Below, in pieces: positions 41,401 to 45,723 of a DNA stretch of 45,958 nucleotides (positions are counted from its first letter, which is position 1; each line of letters begins with the position of its first letter). Made by a program: the position numbers and the translations under genes. The DNA comes from Sphingomonas bacterium (lineage in GTDB: Bacteria > Pseudomonadota > Alphaproteobacteria > Sphingomonadales > Sphingomonadaceae). The notes below the pieces were generated by a model that was not told the origin of the DNA, ran no database searches, and worked only from the letters and a program-made list of their open reading frames with translations. The stretch is from contig NZ_JAQGLJ010000089.1 in the NCBI RefSeq assembly GCF_028292945.1, positions 1 through 45,958 on the forward strand, read 5' to 3'.

Positions 41401-42825
41401 CCCGTCGGCATCGCGGTCGGCGGCGTTACCCTTTCTGGTGGCGCGACGCTCACCTCGCAGGGCGCAGTGGCGCTGAACGGGACGATCGTGGCCGGTGGCG
41501 CGGTCGACGTCAGCGGACAATCGATCGCGTTCGGCGCGCTGTCGCATGGCGTGCGCGACTCCAGCGTACTCAACCTCAGCGCCGCCGAGATGATCTCCAC
41601 CACCCCGACCACCAACCTGCGGTCGCTTGGGGCGGTGACGGTGTCCGCGCGCGATACGCTGACGCTGGCGGCGGTGCGCGCCAATGGCGGGTCGATCACG
41701 ATCGGGGCGGGCGACCTCGTGATCAACAACGGTCTGATCTCCGACGGATCGGACTTCCTGGTCCAGGCATCCGGCGCGGTTCGGTTCCAGGCGGCCACCA
41801 CCTTGGCGGGCAGCATGACCGCGGTCGCCGGCGGCGATCTGACGCTGAACGGCCGCACGTCCTTGTTCGGGCCGGACCGTGCGTCGGCACTGACGCTGAA
41901 CGCGGGCGGCACGCTACGGCTCGGGTCGGCGGCGGGGATCACCGCCTTGGCTCCGGGAGCGTCGGTGCGGATCGCCGCCGGAACGGTCGCGATCGATCCG
42001 CTGGCAGCGATCAGCGGGGCCAGCGTGAACCTGAGCGCCAACGGTTCGGCGGTCGTGGGCGACGTCTTGGCGAACAAGGCCGCGGGGCAGGTCGTCTCGC
42101 TGCGGGCGGGTGGCGCGTTGTCGACCGGATCCCTGACGGGCGCCGCCGCGACGGTGAACGCGTCGGGTGGCATGGCGATCCTGCGCAACCAGGCGGTGGT
42201 CGGCGAGTTGACGGTGACCGCGCGTGACGACATCTCCACCAACGGCGTGTCGGCGACCAGCGCGCTGTTCAACAGCAGTACCGGGTCGGTAGCCTTGGGC
42301 GGAACCACCCGCGTGGTCGGCCTTTTGCCCAGCGCGCCGAGCGCCACGCTCACGGTCAATGCAGCCAGGGGAATCTCGCTCGGCGGCCCGGTCAGCGCGG
42401 CTGGCGGCATGTGGCTGGCGGGCAGGACGATCAGCACCACGGCGGCGGGGTTCATCACGGACATCGATGCGCCCGGCGCACTCACGACGCTGCGGGGCGA
42501 CATCATCAATGCGCAGTTCGACACCGGCACCTCGACCGGCCGGGCAGTGCGTATCGATGCGCGCGGGTTCAGCAGGAGCGCGGTCGACGACCTGACACTG
42601 CGCCTCCAGACCGAGCGGCCGGTGCAGTTCGACGCGCTGTGGGTAAACAAGGGCGTGATCGCGGCGCAGACAGTGCTGAGCTATCTGAGCAAGCAGGTGC
42701 GCGACTATCTGACGGTGACGGGCACTTCCAGCGGCACGGTGACGCCGGCACCGACCCCCACGCCTACGCCAGCTCCGACGCCAGCCCCCACACCGGCGGC
42801 GCCCACACGCGTCCGGGCGCGCTAA
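23500..42825 (+). CDS. Giant LktA-like filamentous adhesin, two-partner secretion exoprotein (TpsA)
   Basis: A 6441-residue open frame. ATG 23500 has a GGGAAGAG site; the signal peptide is long (cleavage near SAYAQ, about residue 78), with an internal ATG 23653 that would give a normal-length signal. Residues about 80-210 form the TPS secretion domain: NLVNVVAGNVQIDG, GGNLFFITSGGFLVGAQGSI and NTGRLIVRG. The bulk is repetitive, Gly/Ala/Thr-rich right-handed beta-helix. Exceptions are acidic linkers (about 1144-1230), a Ser/Gly-rich linker (about 2417-2510) and a helical repeat block (about 4698-5146). Ten Cys form five close pairs. The end is Pro/Thr-rich (TPAPTPTPTPAP) and basic. It lacks CdiA toxin motifs. 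Family naming after the Fusobacterium leukotoxin LktA does not imply toxicity; surface adhesion is likelier. The transporter gene follows after one base. Confidence 0.93.
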   Translation: MTGSTQRPAKRLRLGKLAGTANVAAARHAGRVAVRQVVTAVGGAGVAGVQTMSRIKVQQLMGGASVAAIALGAPSAYAQVESGSTHTKVTAAPAGSPAGVTIETTNINAASKTAFNRFTKFNVQAATTATLILPTATQNLVNVVAGNVQIDGAVVSKLQASNATGGNLFFITSGGFLVGAQGSINTGRLIVRGPSSALKSLTNPTGLLDTDALVGSTDTFNTKGLLDYDAASSITVNGAINAPGGIDLKGVDVTFGASARLKTGAAGVAAISGQPETALVNIEGMERGTDLVKVNGGIAIVGEKSVTVEGPALAGAATLDARPGEVGMGSIRTQLNGGIDIASAGDIKLGGTLTAWDGTTAGRAANINIAAKKVVELDNAMLEAYLGSTLGAATARLVADYVALSTAKTSVELSGALSGANVVVTSESSATTKPNTLTVGSALGALAAKGVGRLISATTGSALDVFYTNSDASSAVTVAQGSTIKARNDLTLGANSVSHAEGSAKAAMKGEKTVSVAIAVGVAQLTAKANVTVDGTLDAGGTLNVAATNKATSKLQVQAISQAEAKAGAVAYTEADVDATVAIGASALLDGSTVNLRAINDQGATGSFTNTANVTAKDESVGGGTAAVSDLSLGATLTMAGQIGTITKPGSVTIDAKTITTQIANSAAAGTGSGDITDARNVIGFADDTGSLIKNVLGAGAGKFANAAFQLLKGKKDGEEPAAADKDGGDTTRLGAAVTVLLDDQRASATVTGTIKSTGAVTVSSLVKDITVRNTAKASVAAERKKDGEATSIAGAASWADVNYLSHATVGGVIESGGLAVNATTDRPRGGEYDIDLPDTDVSTPNDVTGFFKDLKDKASTDLGLAKGFFASSAGASANTDSAKNAAISGSVSYNRIDADTRAWINPLAVVTLSGPLAVKADSHIVQMNLSGALPVRNGSGNTGFGTAGGSAAAGITVAYSEINPTTVAGIGKGVVITAKTGTGAVNADVTAKSVVNSFTLAPQSGKSNTKTGSGTFGTNQIGGETLAVISKDARLDLGLGKLKLDALTELEIWAVGGSIAVVKADGSGDSESVGGVGVAGALNLVEFDTKAIVGDASAFDGAGASTAAGAANRGITAEDVTLTATDKGSINALSVAGVVTNTTPATKAPQAPEDDEAETEQPAESHGISAKAKAILDLAGDDIAEPLTEAAEDFEELRDEATDKVEGAQAAAGQEEDKGKTPSKGFGLAGSASVNLSTLTTRVETTGAVFSKAATAVAGDAAFVARAVEAVDMLSVTGAAAITTGSAKLKDGNTLISGAYGLSWSSNETAAALADTTVGGFGNVNVEAAANGSRIGAGLALSADTTKSDKGATFAASVSHLRARDGAAATVTGGSVTGGDAAGGAVKILAYNGLTMGAGAGGLSWGAQNAFGGAATVIDISSPSGGAANARLVSTPVSGFADLSVRALTAARVAGIAAAGAVNVAGDDKKVALTVGLSINLVSLDATALIDTGASGGGAITVGGAVNVFAGDWDGSAGTRDSLASVGRSNTTAGSGFFDKFKFGATDFAGDDPLQASDLAGGTQIFSVAVPLSASRGKALGVGFAWNSIDNDRSASIIGGSADGQATTISAGSLSVRTADHSDIVALGVGVGASKDGAGLMGSVSRNLIEGSSAAGIGRSSGATKNLVIDITGPAGTTPNLQVGSEADGGIFSLAGAVGVGKKAAAGMAVGVNDITRDSTVGTAGLAGAESASGLYAKIDGVSLKGNANAELSAVSRGEIVGNAIAIAAGQGVSVAGAATVNTLKPTIEATASRLTYLQPSTGNLSIHASDASKITSTALVAGISSSKPGVAAGVSINRIDANVAASLKVGAGETIGVRTLLVESFSTASIKAFGLGAGGGGKFGGAGSIAVNLIDSDTNSLVDVASGGSVTATGSVGVRAQRDATIDVLAGALAISSQGGAIGASVIVNDLGGSTDAQVKGAGTINAWTGSADDAARTLTGLRTGGLTTPLPQFDALDGFKNLALDAMVKSETGSFKGVAVNASSTAAVRTLAVTGGIAGSGVAIAVTGVVDNVTSATNAAITGTTVTVGSGSGSQAGVAVDVRASSQQVGLTFAGALAGTGGGVAAAAPIISDGYSGTTTATIDGGAITSTGGVSVKAIGNQSSTTLAAAGAVSSSIAAAVAGVSPRFQSVTDATIRNVTALSATGEDGVAVNATSSAKALATFVTLAGSGSGAAAGAVVVATNENKTRALYQGLTASDGLGTVKVNAPKVAIVADGVFDILIAGASAAASAGVSLVGNGVGVVHRGEVTATGDALRYGDPYGADGAKATNATGAVTVKATESVSIAPAIGQVAIGASPGSLGASLGVIAILGQSKVDATLSRPTVAANTVDVIATGYNQINATELGVAVGGVGIGANVAYIGIGKVSETGALYASSGEGSSDSKVAGSTGSSGGRNSNMDQLQSGGSKDAGFIAGQTDNTTSTTDRNKAAGSSGARAAFTENAATTPDDTSSSRVLAQVTGNTGSGQSGVFAKTALTIDSDANLLSKSTNIQATGGIAAGSATVGITRNAAESRARLGAVEAWGGELSVTATTGEAKDAKARTLINAPTHAAENVIYAGTVGVGALSVGVADVKLESKATAQSDGSIGFTTATVQADDTTRARTYAVGAAAGGGVANVVVSQAVKNGTVEAGVSGTSNSATLKVLATGMGGANATAYAASGGVLFAGNAAVALATDTRTIRALVGENSTINATNGITVKASSTPLVEAYSFGIAVSGSVAAGASVAIAKSNGVVSALVGEGGSTRGTLNVTAETVKPASGNNVLATAIGSAGGLLAAVNGSIAIAETTLTTNAAVGADLSGSTGAALRQIGTLNIQATRTIAQYAEATGVTAAGVLAVGIQRAEASSGGQTRAAVENVDGSQRYFDMVGTVSVSGELQPVLERFYDAATINSSVLDQNRAKVTAGAGGLGAGIAADAVTRSNGSALTEMLTPTLPGAGDTNKFMAGKLIATSTAAADYRAESDSTLATLAGGSGTTSTNHVGANATTNIGRAPAAGTPDKGSYITGTNITIRADAVLAEGNGGSATGAGGGVVTGQAAAVNNRINQTATVNLGNGLTLRQYGGDVSQNATATFIDAAVRQAHSHSAALDVGGVMQLPFAEISGDYRGTTRVNVGRNVLIRGDMGVGIGTSTQQKFQDTVAVQIYGLAGLGGGKVDSSSWADGQIAIGNGTIIESLADVSITAGSAANGQGGDVYNLVAQTDTFNNTILPLDSEASAYANVHGANRLIIGDDAATAAATPAVARHAFQGEIADGAGKTTATLIRSARDVIVEARTGASTPSAEGTGHNPYLKLFSLETKSGSTSSDVKNSMALNGANLVAGFLNDRTITIDTATGASTRDGVAIGGGSTGYAITTNDALYHAPGDTDWLGRFQVSQSSYNAYASIKDQIAAKKAQASALGIGIPIDPAEHANPAINTQGLTQQQLRNELNKAAVKSDIIAQLSAMYETKAALFKTAQELHQIDSGTGEPAGHAAVVIGGALGASSRMSRSGTYVENGTDTLSPYQIYTDRIGAVFAAGGRVTLGADKITGAGRVTALGAPVINVTNNTGADTVLGNFYMPFKVNGAIEFKGIARTLPGSIVQSANTSEADPLIFVQTGTKRSDIVALGAIANIAGTFRAKTLAGNYVQFGTVNVANFSADVPNGLFTVSTPDTTFSQGLPVLHWYGMPGTLALYDTNPGGVYRPGLAPQDAIDALASYIATVRLGIQGLSGNGNQQAFINQTFANQYGRGVEGDILRTLFLDDHSHISDSQGNAGTVHQGSDGSDSTSPAGVTLFGSCRTVSCEFYSPDGNMGSPNHAADNVGGVRVFNGNSDSIFDGDTIWTVVPRYHDTVILKNRTTTTPDYATLPTIKATQVIISALNVDVSGVIEAGPVKERTLTIKNTVQAGFGTASIGTALAQGAATTIDLVQGVSGYGSLLSADSKNLGAQFVRTGVVNGQAQGYIQVDDVVAGGGGSISITGKILNTSPVGGGMLKVLNGYGNINIDNQTGYELKIGTVNAGLSADGLIKISDTWSHTIYEYTNSLNGQVKLTVTDLGPSYVPGTATENYDPRVYDVGIGYNAGLVGGSALLYQPSGDGQFYYAWNDSISLERTISDTGANYRRVGDEVTGYTVSPWAKTGAGAAPDGTNGRFVNIAARETKVAEGVDRQLNPACDGFFSCGQDEFGNDIPRYIDVPYRYEYQDFVDKDAGRINKALSGNGGAYVSTGRRDDFVQVLDGNFSKVTGYYYNDSDDGDDGAFIDLPRAATINIVSAAKATHPIQILFDQGKEGGAINITSNNGGQITLTSAVTFGGGKTTIATTSGIVTEKDGVVVSKDIALSAGSSIGTIGTAANPLLENAFQASLMGGSIGAVSSGGTVNLKLSSAATVGDKSAPIYVDMIRGSGAVKLTADANLIGRDVGVSSNIISDNGGVTLDVTGAVVGRDYVAGSLTAPSLRIGLRNDQLLSITATGDVSVEQGSENGVINGLIQTSTAATRELRIGDISTPGDVTIKAYGSIVAGDPTATIDEAKLSRFRAAAAALQLDPACASACGIIDPASLGLLDQRYRETGYALVDKLSTGTGAEQTAAAAKLTEMFGFVPTSKDAIATVQIDRAKLQAFQAANPVSRDSKIEFQLRNQAETAYERYSLTNAAATAEDSRGRAVVATIKVIDELAAFGSKTQTGIALSADGKIVSVIDGGAAGFAAGDALYTLAVSTLAANGKAPALGAKASTAELAQGLQLHVDGLAAPATAFGTRLTALSGATLAANGAITLTDAAAAALAPGVDLYDSAFAALVAAGSAPAAGTALTKAQLQTGLKLHRDALIAPVTTFGATLTNGIALGADFKVEVPDTAADQLNAGGSLRQLALTTLIEQNRAPASGTTLSTAQLQEGLQLYLNGLDDSVDTFRAKFGPGINLSTDGRTVTIGNANAFALTPGGELYQIAVTTLAAKGQPVATGLTATAEQLQNGLQLYLNDLRAPVESLLSITIDDLATMSATAKTTAVSQRINGAALTSWVEAQNLQTQRGRASSDALGRIEQIQAFGAKDGLTLSGDGKTVTIADAAFAAHRDLQAGGALYELALTTLRAQVNPSGLRETVPLPTNADIRVGLQKYLDTLRTPLLDLLPGALPTLSPALSAAQKLDAVSSAITGTNLQVWANNQQAAAVTELTGLFGNVAFNRATIETGKLINLSDRTSGATWTATMLAVSLPSTAFVPVADSQFETRKAVITAQNVNLLAGNSVGAFDKQLTFTYGTSGFVDARDAEGVLAPRFITNSAGVQVDVTKEVAQAYLASAGPGDLTTAITFKNPGAAPKDLEATQIKVTTRRDQPLQINAQGTVNAVAAVNFTNLNSTATGVGSAVQGDIFISNDNRLIVGSIISQKPTVPSTLKVAGCNTGAAAPWLCDSRIRLVAPEIVSAVAGTEGITAAAAVTASNGAASQLLSNADGSGVVMGGLVRLEASNGSIGSVIGGSLLVDARAIEVMRAAGNASVERRQAVSLPSTIGAFNFGNDLQIGDVFAGDRLQLDNRYGSLFVIGMPSEIESEDRNTRIVANRLAIRAAGDIGAAGVTSAGLPAQFDIQAPIITQFVAGYDYATSLPGVLGQQPAGLPAGDGFFALRGVSQMGSKDIPGSMLGARRNITVGTLNNDRDSATPIKSSIIFRSDILVGGRLILTTDGDVAFPDPDVRITGLGNLTNPNYDPAKVVDLSALELNIKGRFDYLQNTRSIILGSLTAGGGVVESKSGFVRVDGTLYGNGGPETPFTIKAATDVTVGSTGLGAIALLACGGQILGCQSDVTVTGRAHASDLTVVGQDISIAGGLFGRSANLTAAADGTVTIGGSVLLQRDSIRPDERSVFSLTGGNLTVAGLIAAQDTATIRGRTITGAARTTFVNTGALTLEATGALNLDPTISFVNVGSTVLRSGTAAAGGSAVTIGSVGGGSLLIDAPVGIAVGGVTLSGGATLTSQGAVALNGTIVAGGAVDVSGQSIAFGALSHGVRDSSVLNLSAAEMISTTPTTNLRSLGAVTVSARDTLTLAAVRANGGSITIGAGDLVINNGLISDGSDFLVQASGAVRFQAATTLAGSMTAVAGGDLTLNGRTSLFGPDRASALTLNAGGTLRLGSAAGITALAPGASVRIAAGTVAIDPLAAISGASVNLSANGSAVVGDVLANKAAGQVVSLRAGGALSTGSLTGAAATVNASGGMAILRNQAVVGELTVTARDDISTNGVSATSALFNSSTGSVALGGTTRVVGLLPSAPSATLTVNAARGISLGGPVSAAGGMWLAGRTISTTAAGFITDIDAPGALTTLRGDIINAQFDTGTSTGRAVRIDARGFSRSAVDDLTLRLQTERPVQFDALWVNKGVIAAQTVLSYLSKQVRDYLTVTGTSSGTVTPAPTPTPTPAPTPAPTPAAPTRVRAR
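37591..38935 (+). repeat. Five-fold repeat of a 76-78-residue module inside TpsA
   Basis: Units begin with Phe-Gly/Arg at 37591, 37822, 38056, 38284 and 38692. Each has a short strand pair (as in GLTLSGDGKTVTIADAAF), then GGxLYxLAxTTL and a final helix like AQLQEGLQLYLNGL. The interval between units 4 and 5 is longer (136 codons) because of an inserted helical segment that recurs after unit 5. DNA identity between units is low, so this is an old protein-level duplication. Confidence 0.75.
42739..42822 (+). other. Pro/Thr-rich C-terminal tail of TpsA
   Basis: The last 28 codons read as alternating Pro with Thr or Ala (APTPTPTPAPTPAPTP) and finish with a basic RVRAR. Such a tail could slow or halt passage through TpsB, leaving the fibre anchored, as C-terminal prodomains do in FHA-type proteins. 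That role is inference. Confidence 0.5.
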
Positions 42826-42826
42826 G

Positions 42827-44470
42827 GTGAGGAACAGGGCGTGGGCGGCCGCCGGGGTGGCGGTGGTGGCGGCCGTGCCGGTGGGGGCACAGGTTGCGCC
42901 GCCCGCGCAGGTGCTGCAACGCAATCCGACGGTGAACCCCGACCGCATAAACGAGGAGCAGCGGCAGCGATCGCAGCAGCGGATCAATCCGGAGGCGCCG
43001 CCTCCGCGCACGCCCGAGGTCGAGGCGCCGCCACCCGCAGCCGTCACCGAGAGCACCGCCCCCGCGACAAGTTTCACGTTGACGGCGGTCCGCTTCGACC
43101 CGTCGAGCTACCTGACCCAAAGCGAGCTACAGGCGCTCGCGCAACCGTTGATCGGCACGGAGGTGACGCTCGCGGACCTGCAACGCATCGTCGATCGGGT
43201 GAACGCGCTGTATGCCGAACGCGGCCTCACCACCGCGCGCGCCGCGCTGCCGGCGCAACAGATCGACGGCGGCACGGTTCAGATCCGGCTGATCGAGGGT
43301 CGCATCGGTGCGACGACGGCCGAGGGCGGCTCGCCGCGCGGGCGCCGCTATGCCGAACGGGCAGCGGCCTTGCCCGCTGGCACCCTGGCCGCCCCCGGCG
43401 CGCTGGAGCAGCAGCTGCGGCTGTTCAACGCCAACAACGACGCCCAGCTGCGCGCGCGACTGACGCCGGGAACGACGTTCGGCACCACCGACGTGGCGCT
43501 CGCCGTGACGGAGCCGGCGCGATTGTCGGGCGATCTCTTCGTCGACAATAACGGCTTCGCCTCCACCGGTACGGCGGAAGTCGGCCTGGTGCTGCGTGCA
43601 TTTCGTCTGTTCGGCGGCGCGGATCGCGCGTCGCTCGTCGTCGTGAAATCGGCGGGGGTGCTGAGCTCGTCCGTCTCGCTCAGTGCGCCGATCGGCCCGC
43701 GCCTGCGGATCGGCGCGTCGGGTTCCTATGGCCGCACCGAGGTCAAGTACGGCCCGCTCGCGTCGCTCGGCGTGACCGGCTCGTCCTACTCCTTCGGCGC
43801 TGACGCCGCCGCGTTGCTGTCGATCGGCGACCGTTTCAGCCTGACCGGCAACGCCTCGATCCAGACCAGCCTTTCGCGAACCGAGATCGGCGGGGCGCGC
43901 GTGATCGACAACAACGCGCTCAACGGCTCGCTCGGGCTGACGCTCAGCTATGCCGGTCCGGGCTTTTCCGGCGTGGTGCAGACGCAGGCCACGCTTGCGC
44001 ACGTCAACGAACGACTTAGCCTTACCGAAGTGAACCCGGTGCTGTTCGGCGGCTCGCTGCAACTGGCCAAGCTGATCGCGCCGCGCGTGCAGGCGCGGGT
44101 GCGCGGCGACTGGCAGGTGGCGACGTCCAGCAACCTGCCCGGCATCGTCCAGTATCAGATCGGCGGCACGCGATCCGCGCGCGCGTTCGATCCCGGCGTC
44201 GCGGCGGGAGACAGCGGCTTCTCGGTGTCGGGCGAGCTTGCCTATGGGCTTACCTGGGACGGGCTGCAGATCGAGCCGATGGTGTTTGTCGATCATGCGC
44301 AGGTCGCGGCGCCCGGTCAGAAGGTTTCCGTGCAGGCGGCGGGTGCCGGGCTCAACCTGAGCTTCGCACCCCACATCTTCGTGCGGGGGACGGTAGCGAC
44401 CGATATCGGGCGCAGCACCGGTGTGCCGCGCTCGACGCGCGCCTTTGTTTCGACGACGTTTCGCTTCTAG
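42827..44470 (+). CDS. ShlB/FhaC/HecB-family two-partner secretion transporter (TpsB)
   Basis: The outer-membrane pore that exports TpsA. GTG 42827 lies one base after the TpsA stop, so synthesis is coupled. The 547-residue protein has a signal peptide ending near VPVGAQ (about 22), a Pro/Gln-rich periplasmic linker with a short helix (INEEQRQRSQQRINPE), then POTRA 1 (about 83-165, FTLTAVRFDPSSYLTQSEL to VQIRLIEGRIG). POTRA 2 (about 170-230) and a 16-strand barrel follow, ending in STTFRF with terminal Phe. The conserved loop-6 arginine motif appears as GGTRSARAFDPGVAAGDSG. Overlap of its TAG stop with the convergent oxygenase stop in CTAG leaves no room for a terminator. Confidence 0.95.
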   Translation: MRNRAWAAAGVAVVAAVPVGAQVAPPAQVLQRNPTVNPDRINEEQRQRSQQRINPEAPPPRTPEVEAPPPAAVTESTAPATSFTLTAVRFDPSSYLTQSELQALAQPLIGTEVTLADLQRIVDRVNALYAERGLTTARAALPAQQIDGGTVQIRLIEGRIGATTAEGGSPRGRRYAERAAALPAGTLAAPGALEQQLRLFNANNDAQLRARLTPGTTFGTTDVALAVTEPARLSGDLFVDNNGFASTGTAEVGLVLRAFRLFGGADRASLVVVKSAGVLSSSVSLSAPIGPRLRIGASGSYGRTEVKYGPLASLGVTGSSYSFGADAAALLSIGDRFSLTGNASIQTSLSRTEIGGARVIDNNALNGSLGLTLSYAGPGFSGVVQTQATLAHVNERLSLTEVNPVLFGGSLQLAKLIAPRVQARVRGDWQVATSSNLPGIVQYQIGGTRSARAFDPGVAAGDSGFSVSGELAYGLTWDGLQIEPMVFVDHAQVAAPGQKVSVQAAGAGLNLSFAPHIFVRGTVATDIGRSTGVPRSTRAFVSTTFRF

Positions 44471-45558
44471 AGTGGGGCGATCGGCAGCGGCGTGTAATCG
44501 ACGAACCGCCGGTTCGCCTCGCGCAGCTCCGACGCCTTGGAATCGAGCAGGAACGGCAGCATCGCGTAGCGCCGACCGCGCGTGACGGGCATCACCCGAT
44601 GTAGCAGCGAGCAGGAAAAGACGAGCGCCGCGCCGGTCGGCGGCGTGTACCGGCGTTGCCCGAATTCGGGAAAGCAGAGCTCGCCCCCCGCATAGTCGCC
44701 GGCGTTGAGGTTGATCGTCACCGCGAACTGCCGATGCACGGTGCCGCGCGTGCTGTCGTCGCGATGTGCGCCAAAGTGCCCGCCGTCCTCCGCATCGTAG
44801 CAGCCGATCAACAGGCGTTCGACCTGGGTGACATCGAACTGGAACGCGCGTTTGATCATCGGCGCCAGCCGCACCGCGAGGCGCGTGGTAAGCTGTTCGA
44901 CGAGCGGTCCCGCGCGCAGCCGGTGATCGCGGCGGAGCTTGACGGCGGGGTCGATCACCAGCCGCGTCATGCCGTCCTGCTCGCGCATCACGCCGCCCGG
45001 ATCGGCGGTGTGCGCCCCATGTTCGTCGATCAGCCGGCGACAGAATTCGGGCTCGAGCACATGTGGCACCATCAGCACGGGTGCCCAATCCGCTTCGAAT
45101 GCACCCGTGGCGAGTTGCCGCAGCGCCGCGATCGCCGCCTCCCCCTGGTCGATCTCGAACCACCCGACCACGCGCCAGGTGCGGTCGAGCAGCAGCCAAT
45201 AGGGTCGATAGCCACCGGCCGTGTCGATCGCGCCGCAGCGGCGGCTGAAGGCATGATCAGCGTCCATCATCACGCGCCAACCGGGCAATCGCTCACAGAG
45301 GCGCTGCTCCGACACGTCGGCCGGGTCGATGGTCACGCCGTAGAAACTGGCGTGCACGTCGTCGAACACCGCCCGGTGCGTTGCCGCCGTCGCCAACGCC
45401 GCCGCGACTGCGGGATGACTGCCCAGGCCCGCGAAGAGCACCAGCGCCGCGCGCCCTCCCGCCACGTCGTTCCCGTCGGTCTCGTGCCCGTCCGGAGAAT
45501 GCGCCCGGAACAAAGGCAAAGCCTCGCCCCAGCCGGGCCGTCGTGGTGGCTGCGTCAC
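44467..45558 (-). CDS. 2-oxoglutarate/Fe(II) oxygenase with N-terminal redoxin-like domain
   Basis: A 363-residue protein. The C-terminal half (about 165-345) is a prolyl-4-hydroxylase-type double-stranded beta helix: iron ligands are His and Asp in GAHRDDS and a distal His in SLLHRVMPV, and the 2-oxoglutarate-binding Arg is in TRGRRYAMLPFL. The INLNAGDYAGGELCFPEFG stretch is typical of this family. The N-terminal half (about 10-150) resembles a thioredoxin/peroxiredoxin fold (AALVLFAGLGSHP, ASFYGVTIDPAD, YWLLLDRTWRVVGWF), but the usual Cys positions are not Cys, so peroxidase activity is unlikely. It would hydroxylate a protein or small molecule in the cytoplasm. It converges on TpsB, sharing CTAG at its 3' end. 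Confidence 0.88.
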   Translation of the reverse strand: MTQPPRRPGWGEALPLFRAHSPDGHETDGNDVAGGRAALVLFAGLGSHPAVAAALATAATHRAVFDDVHASFYGVTIDPADVSEQRLCERLPGWRVMMDADHAFSRRCGAIDTAGGYRPYWLLLDRTWRVVGWFEIDQGEAAIAALRQLATGAFEADWAPVLMVPHVLEPEFCRRLIDEHGAHTADPGGVMREQDGMTRLVIDPAVKLRRDHRLRAGPLVEQLTTRLAVRLAPMIKRAFQFDVTQVERLLIGCYDAEDGGHFGAHRDDSTRGTVHRQFAVTINLNAGDYAGGELCFPEFGQRRYTPPTGAALVFSCSLLHRVMPVTRGRRYAMLPFLLDSKASELREANRRFVDYTPLPIAPL

Positions 45559-45687
45559 GGCGCAACCCTCGCGGCGAGGGCAAGGTCGACGGCGACGATC
45601 GCGGCGGATCCTGACGAGTTCGGCTTGGTGGTAGGGATGTCCGGACGCCTTAGACGGGTGCTTGCCCCAAGCGCATATCAGGTGTCG

Positions 45688-45708
45688 GCCGCCGCCCGCA
45701 ACGGCGGC
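45688..45708 (-). terminator. GC-rich hairpin after the serralysin-like gene
   Basis: Seven-base G/C-only arms (45688-45694 and 45702-45708) flank a seven-base loop 16 bases past the stop codon at 45724. There is no T-tract, so it is a weak terminator candidate. The remaining 130 bases up to 45559 show no other structure I trust. Confidence 0.4.
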
Positions 45709-45723
45709 GGCACGACGCCAGCG

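Noticed and set aside
32985..42510. RGD tripeptides in TpsA (near 32990 and 42495) as integrin-binding motifs
   Set aside because: Tripeptides occur by chance in a protein of this length, and nothing suggests an animal host.
42400..44470. Contact-dependent inhibition (CdiBAI) system
   Set aside because: No toxin-like C-terminal domain or VENN motif was seen, and no immunity gene; the transporter is downstream rather than upstream of the exoprotein.
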